Shown here piece after piece: positions 59,921-64,000 of a stretch of 64,000 nt of DNA. The DNA is taken from contig OZ240676.1 in assembly GCA_965198895.1 (NCBI GenBank), forward strand, positions 4,960,001 through 5,024,000, read 5' to 3'. Under the pieces are notes generated by a model, which worked only from the letters and a program-made list of their open reading frames with translations, did no database searches and was not told the origin of the DNA. The translations under genes and the position numbers were made by a program. This stretch comes from LMUY01 sp965198895 (GTDB taxonomy: Bacteria; Pseudomonadota; Alphaproteobacteria; Acetobacterales; Acetobacteraceae). How positions within the stretch are numbered: position 1 is the stretch's first letter; each line of letters begins with the position of its first letter.

Positions 59921-61219
59921 TCAAGCGTGCGGCGGCTGTCCGAGGCGCATGGCAACGCTGCGGGCGTGTGCCTGAAGCCCTTCCGCCTCCGCCAGCGCCA
60001 CCGCGGCGGGGCCGATCCGGGCCAGCGAGTCGCTGTCGGCTTGCACCCATGTGGTGCGCTTCAGGAAGTCGTAAACCGACAGCCCCGACGCAAACCGAGC
60101 GGTACGGCCAGTGGGCAGCACGTGGTTCGGGCCGGCCACGTAGTCGCCCAGCGCCTCCGGGCAGTCCGCACCGAGGAAGGCGGCGCCGGCGTGTCGGATG
60201 CGGGCGAACAGGGCGGCCGGGTCGGCCACCATGATCTGCAGGTGCTCGGGCGCCAGCCGGTCGGTGAGGGCAACGCCCTCGTCCCAGTCCCGCACCAGGA
60301 TGATGCAGCCATGGTCGCGCCACGAGGCAGCGGCCTCGGCCCGGGACAGGGTCTTGAGTTCGGCTGGCACCGCATGGGCCACGGCGTCAGCCAGCGCCGG
60401 GTCGTCCGTGATCAGGATCGCCTGGGCGCTCTCGTCGTGCTCGGCCTGGGCTAGCAGGTCGACCGCCACCCGATGCGGGCTGGCGGTGCGGTCGGCCAGC
60501 ACCACGACCTCCGACGGGCCGGCGATGCCGTCGATGCCGACGCGGCCAAACACCTGCCGCTTGGCCTCCGCGACATAGGCGTTGCCGGGCCCGACGATGC
60601 GGTCGACGGGGGCAATGGTAGCGGTGCCATACGCCAAGGCAGCAACCGCCTGGGCGCCGCCGATGCGGTACACCTCGGTCACCCCGGCCCGGCGCGCGGC
60701 GGCCAGCACCAGCGGATTCAGCGCCCCGCCGGGGGTCGGCACGCACATAGCCAGCCGTTCGACGCCGGCAACCCGGGCGGGGATCGCGTTCATCAGAACC
60801 GACGACGGATAGGCCGCCTTGCCGCCCGGAACATACAGCCCAACGGCGTCCAGGGCGTTCCAACGCATGCCCATGCGGACGCCCTCCGCGTCCGTAGTCT
60901 CGATATCCTGCGGTAGCTGCAGGCGGTGGAATGCCTCGATGCGGGTTGCCGCCACGTCCAGCGCGACCGCGAGTTCGTGCGGTATGGCGTTGGCGGCAGC
61001 GTCGATTTCGTCCGAGCCGATGCGCAGATCCGCCGGGTCGAGCACATGGCCGTCGAACCGGTGGGTGAACTCGCACAGTGCCTCGTCGCCGCGCGCCCGC
61101 ACCTCCGCGATGATGGCGGCGACGGGGGCGTCGACGCTCGCGGTGGTGTCGCGAGCCTGTTGCAGCAGCGCGTCGAACGCGGCCGCGAAACCGGGCTCCG
61201 TCGTGCTGAGCCGCCTCAC
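59921..61219 (-). CDS. hisD: Histidinol dehydrogenase
   Basis: This 432-residue zinc enzyme performs the last two oxidation steps of histidine synthesis, from histidinol to histidine. Signatures are VGLYVPGGKAAYPSSVLM, DRIVGPGNAYVAEAKRQVFG, AEHDESAQ and APEHLQIM (the catalytic Glu-His pair). The length is normal. It overlaps the end of hisG by four bases, so both are co-translated. Confidence 0.97.
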   Translation of the reverse strand: MRRLSTTEPGFAAAFDALLQQARDTTASVDAPVAAIIAEVRARGDEALCEFTHRFDGHVLDPADLRIGSDEIDAAANAIPHELAVALDVAATRIEAFHRLQLPQDIETTDAEGVRMGMRWNALDAVGLYVPGGKAAYPSSVLMNAIPARVAGVERLAMCVPTPGGALNPLVLAAARRAGVTEVYRIGGAQAVAALAYGTATIAPVDRIVGPGNAYVAEAKRQVFGRVGIDGIAGPSEVVVLADRTASPHRVAVDLLAQAEHDESAQAILITDDPALADAVAHAVPAELKTLSRAEAAASWRDHGCIILVRDWDEGVALTDRLAPEHLQIMVADPAALFARIRHAGAAFLGADCPEALGDYVAGPNHVLPTGRTARFASGLSVYDFLKRTTWVQADSDSLARIGPAAVALAEAEGLQAHARSVAMRLGQPPHA

Positions 61220-61908
61220 GGGCAGAGGGCCGCCCGGAAGCGCTCGATCCAGGCCCCGATCGCCTCGGGCTGGGTCTTCAGCGCCGTGCGGTTCACCACG
61301 AGGCGGCTGGACACGTGGGCGATCACCTCGCCCTCCCGCAGGCCGTTGGCGGCGAGGGTGGAGCCGGTCTGCACCAAGTCCACGATCAGCCGGGACAGGC
61401 CGAGGCCGGGCGCCAGTTCCATCGCGCCATTCAGGTGCACCACGTCGGCATGGATGCCGCGGGCGGCGAAGTGGCGGCGGGCGATATTGGGGTATTTCGT
61501 GGCGATCCGGACCCGCGACCAGCTTTGTGTGTCGGCGGTGTCGATCCAGTCGGCCGGGCCCGCTACGCTAACCCGGCAATGCCCGATGCCCAGGTCGAGC
61601 GGGGCATACAACTCCGGATAGTCGAACTCCATCAGCACGTCCGAGCCGCAAATGCCGATCTGGGCGCCGCCGAACGCCACGAAGGTGGCGACATCGAAGG
61701 GGCGGACGCGAACGACGTCGAGTGCCGGGTCGTCGGTTGGGAAGCGGAGACGGCGGGAATCTTCGTCCAAGTAATCGGCGGCCGGGACGACACCGGCCCG
61801 CGCCAGCAATTCGCCGCACTCAGCCAGAATCCGGCCCTTGGGTAGGGCGAGTACGAGTGGGCTGGTCTGCTCGGGGGCCAGCGTCGCGACCGGGAAGAGA
61901 GCGGACAT
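61216..61908 (-). CDS. hisG: ATP phosphoribosyltransferase catalytic subunit, short form
   Basis: This 230-residue enzyme starts histidine synthesis by joining ATP and PRPP. It has LVLALPKGRILAE near the N-terminus, IGICGSDVLMEF and the PRPP loop DLVQTGSTLAANGL. It lacks the C-terminal regulatory ACT-like domain of long HisG, so it needs HisZ as regulatory partner. No hisZ is in the window. The first 17 residues before LVLALPKG are poorly conserved; a later start is possible. Confidence 0.95.
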   Translation of the reverse strand: MSALFPVATLAPEQTSPLVLALPKGRILAECGELLARAGVVPAADYLDEDSRRLRFPTDDPALDVVRVRPFDVATFVAFGGAQIGICGSDVLMEFDYPELYAPLDLGIGHCRVSVAGPADWIDTADTQSWSRVRIATKYPNIARRHFAARGIHADVVHLNGAMELAPGLGLSRLIVDLVQTGSTLAANGLREGEVIAHVSSRLVVNRTALKTQPEAIGAWIERFRAALCP

Positions 61909-62019
61909 CGGTGCCTTTAGGGCTCAGGGAAACGGGTGCGTGCGAGGCGCGCGCATTAGCACTGTGGCTGGACAGTAGCTAGGCCGCGCAAGCGAGGGCT
62001 GCCCCGCGCGGCCGCCGAA

Positions 62020-62331
62020 TCAGCGAACGTTACCGTATGACGGCGCACCCAGACCGGGGCAGGAGCATTGCGCCCCGACCGGCAGGGCCTGGGGCAACGC
62101 GCAGGTATAGACACCTGCGTAGCACGTCGAACCGAATGCGACCTGCTGCCCCGCGGGGGGCTGCGCGTAGCCACCTGGGGGACCGTAGCCAGGCGGCGGG
62201 TAGCCGGGAGGCGAGTAGCCGGGCGGAGCACCGTTCGGAACATAGCTGACGGGGCCAGGCGCAGGCGCTCCGATGCAACCGGAGAGAGAACAGAGCGCAG
62301 CCAACGCTACGGGGATTGCAAGTCGGCGCAT
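62020..62331 (-). CDS. Small proline-rich lipoprotein
   Basis: This 103-residue protein has a signal peptide and lipobox LSGC at residues 16-19, and then tandem P-P-G-Y repeats. It ends with a cysteine-containing segment (CYAGVYTCALPQALPVGAQCSC) of probable disulfides. The ATG follows AAGGAGA. Similar short lipoproteins occur in relatives without a known function. Confidence 0.75.
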   Translation of the reverse strand: MRRLAIPVALAALCSLSGCIGAPAPGPVSYVPNGAPPGYSPPGYPPPGYGPPGGYAQPPAGQQVAFGSTCYAGVYTCALPQALPVGAQCSCPGLGAPSYGNVR

Positions 62332-62389
62332 GGGCGGTCTCCTTCGATGCGAACATCAAAGCGAAAGCGCCGGGAAAGTTCTCCCCTCC

Positions 62390-63775
62390 TTAGGCTGACA
62401 GCTTTGCCAGGAGCCTTGCGTGGCTGCGTAGGCCCTTGTGGAAGCAACGCCACTCGAACTTCTCGTTGGGGCTGTGCACCTGGTCGTCCGGCAGGCCAAA
62501 CCCGATCAGCAGCGAATCCACCCCCAGGATACGGCGCATGCTCTCCACGACGGGGATGGACCCGCCGCTGCCCATCAGCACCGCCGGGCGGCCGTATTCG
62601 TCGGCCATTGCCTCGCGCGCGGCGGCGACGAACTTGCTGTCCGTCGGGATCTCCACACCGGGCGCGGAGGAGAACTGCGTGATCTCCACCCGGGCATCGG
62701 CCGGTGTGCGATCGGCGACGAAGCGCTTGAACGCCTCGAACACGCGGCCAGGGTCCTGGCCCGGCACCAGGCGGAACGACACCTTGGCCGAGGCCTCCGC
62801 GGCGATCACTGTCTTGCTGCCAGCCCCGGTATAGCCGCCCCAGATGCCGTTGATGTCGGCCGTCGGACGCGCCCACATCCGCTCCAGGGCCGACCGGCCA
62901 TGCTCGCCGATCGGCACCGACAGGCCGATACCGCCCAGGAACTTCGCCTCGTCGAAGCCCAGCGACTGCCATTCCGCGAGCTGCGCCGCCGGCGTGTCGG
63001 CGATGCCGTCGTAGAACCCCGGCAGTTGGATGCGGCCCTCCGAATCGTGCAGGTCGCCGAGGATACGGGTTAGCGCGTTGATCGGATTGAGCGCGCTGCC
63101 GCCATACAGCCCGGAATGCAGGTCGCGCTCCGCCGCGTGCAGGGTCAGCTCCACATACACCATGCCGCGCAGGCGGGTCGTGACGGCCGGGGTGTCGATG
63201 TCCCACATGCCGGTGTCGCTGATGATGGCGATGTCGGCGGCGAGTGCGTCCTTGTGCTCGGTCAGGAACGGCTCGAGGTTCACGCTCCCCATCTCCTCCT
63301 CGCCCTCGATCAGCACGGTGACGGGGCAGGGCGGGCCGCCCGCCACCTCGTGCCAGCCGCGCAGCGCCTGCAGCCACATCATCACCTGACCCTTGTCGTC
63401 CACGGCGCCACGGGCGGAGATCCGGGGACCGTGCGGACCCTCGCTCAGCACCGGGTCGAACGGTGGGGTGGTCCACAGCTCCAACGGGTCGGCCGGCTGC
63501 ACGTCGTAATGGCCATAGTACAGAAGGCGGGGGCCGCTCCCCGTACCGTTATGATGGGCCAGCACGACGGGATGCCCAGGCGTCGGCATCACCCTGGCCT
63601 CGAACCCGATCGCGGCCAGTTCGGCGCGCAGCCACTCCGCCGCCCGGCCGCAATCGGCGGCGTGGGACGGCTGGGCGCTTATGCTCGGAATGCGCAGCAG
63701 GTCGAACCAACGGGCACGGCTCGCATCCAGCCCGGCCTCGATTCGGTCGAGCACGGCCGGCAAGGGTGAGGTCAT
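62390..63775 (-). CDS. M20-family dipeptidase
   Basis: This 461-residue metallopeptidase has the two-metal site residues in YYGHYDVQP, GAVDDKGQ, EGEEEMGS and SDTGMWD, and a lid domain in the middle. Members hydrolyse dipeptides such as Xaa-His or N-acyl amino acids. The ATG overlaps the stop of the regulator-like gene by four bases. It lies in the cytosol, as no signal peptide is seen. Confidence 0.92.
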   Translation of the reverse strand: MTSPLPAVLDRIEAGLDASRARWFDLLRIPSISAQPSHAADCGRAAEWLRAELAAIGFEARVMPTPGHPVVLAHHNGTGSGPRLLYYGHYDVQPADPLELWTTPPFDPVLSEGPHGPRISARGAVDDKGQVMMWLQALRGWHEVAGGPPCPVTVLIEGEEEMGSVNLEPFLTEHKDALAADIAIISDTGMWDIDTPAVTTRLRGMVYVELTLHAAERDLHSGLYGGSALNPINALTRILGDLHDSEGRIQLPGFYDGIADTPAAQLAEWQSLGFDEAKFLGGIGLSVPIGEHGRSALERMWARPTADINGIWGGYTGAGSKTVIAAEASAKVSFRLVPGQDPGRVFEAFKRFVADRTPADARVEITQFSSAPGVEIPTDSKFVAAAREAMADEYGRPAVLMGSGGSIPVVESMRRILGVDSLLIGFGLPDDQVHSPNEKFEWRCFHKGLRSHARLLAKLSA

Positions 63776-63999
63776 GCCTTAACTCCATAGGTATTGAGGA
63801 ACATGGTCACCGAGGCATCGACCACCCGGGTGAACAGCTTGTCATCCGGCTCGGTCATCAGGCCCAAGCGGCGCAGCATGCCGATCCGGGTCTGGCACAG
63901 GGAGAAGAACTGCTCCGCCGCGAACACCGGGTCGCTGATCTGCAGCTTGCCGCCAGCGGCCTGCCGTTCCAGCCAGGCCGCCATGAAAGCGGTGGCCCG
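63772..63999 (-). CDS. TetR-like regulator, C-terminal part (5' end outside window)
   Basis: The visible 75 residues end a protein whose start lies beyond base 64000. They read as the helical C-terminal domain of TetR/AcrR regulators (FMAAWLERQAAGGKLQISDP, AAEQFFSLCQTRIGMLRRLG). The N-terminal DNA-binding domain cannot be seen, so the class is inferred. Its stop overlaps the start of the peptidase gene. Confidence 0.65.
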   Translation of the reverse strand, partial: RATAFMAAWLERQAAGGKLQISDPVFAAEQFFSLCQTRIGMLRRLGLMTEPDDKLFTRVVDASVTMFLNTYGVKA

Positions 64000-64000
64000 C

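Noticed and set aside
1..64000. CRISPR arrays
   Set aside because: No run of regularly spaced short direct repeats was found; the repeats present are scattered palindromes.
1..64000. Insertion sequences or prophage genes
   Set aside because: No transposase, integrase or phage structural gene was recognised. tRNA-Sec and tRNA-Phe show no integrase beside them.
1..64000. Selenoprotein encoded with an in-frame TGA inside the window
   Set aside because: After finding selB and selC I looked for genes interrupted by a single TGA. None of the annotated genes appears truncated in that way.

Overview
The window is GC-rich, densely packed alphaproteobacterial chromosome with short intergenic gaps and many 4-base stop/start overlaps. 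The order hisG-hisD-infA-maf-RNase E/G-yacG-tRNA-Phe, an LppC-type lipoprotein divergent from rsmI, a yejABEF operon and a separate prephenate dehydratase point to the Rhodospirillales, probably Acetobacteraceae. That placement is inferred from gene content and was not tested by a search.

Region 1 (1-14.1 kb) is transport and amide catabolism. A cut-off binding protein with two permeases is followed by pheA. Then comes a nine-gene operon: two tandem solute-binding proteins, two permeases, two ATPases, an isochorismatase-fold cysteine hydrolase, an AtzG-like small subunit and an amidase. It looks like a take-up-and-hydrolyse system for an amide- or ureido-containing compound of unknown identity. 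Region 2 (14.2-22.9 kb) carries kdsB (minus strand), a small exported protein, a hisN-type phosphatase without a normal start codon, a complete yejABEF oligopeptide importer and an MFS transporter.

Region 3 (23-35.5 kb) is mixed housekeeping: a 2-oxoglutarate dioxygenase-like gene, a PhoR-like kinase, an LppC lipoprotein, rsmI, a DUF4337-like protein, a ModA-like protein fused to a sulfite-oxidase-type domain, hemW, a GGDEF-EAL protein, a methyltransferase and a DadA-like oxidoreductase. Region 4 (35.6-39.7 kb) is a minus-strand run of methyltransferase, Baeyer-Villiger-type monooxygenase, selB and selC (tRNA-Sec), so the organism probably decodes UGA as selenocysteine.

Region 5 (40-52.5 kb) has two divergent blocks that look like one CoA-dependent aromatic pathway of the 2-aminobenzoyl-CoA/salicylyl-CoA type: thioesterase and benzoate-CoA-ligase-family enzyme; then LLM monooxygenase, SDR, enoyl-CoA hydratase, acyl-CoA dehydrogenase and RidA. 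Both divergent promoters share a TTTAGG-centred site. Two metallo-beta-lactamase hydrolases, a DUF815 ATPase, yajC, a DUF6311-like membrane protein and another enoyl-CoA hydratase lie between them.

Region 6 (52.5-57.5 kb) is a sigma-factor operon: cytochrome b561, MsrP-like molybdoenzyme, ECF sigma factor, anti-sigma factor and a glycosyltransferase-like gene. A lone Flp pilin and two tiny membrane proteins follow. Region 7 (57.7-64 kb) holds tRNA-Phe, yacG, an RNase E/G, maf, infA, hisD, hisG, a lipoprotein, an M20 peptidase and the end of a TetR-like regulator.

Three families of palindromic intergenic repeats recur. One has two long copies with arms of about 32 bases. One includes an identical 44-base unit present twice. 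One supplies the stop codon of the gene beside it.
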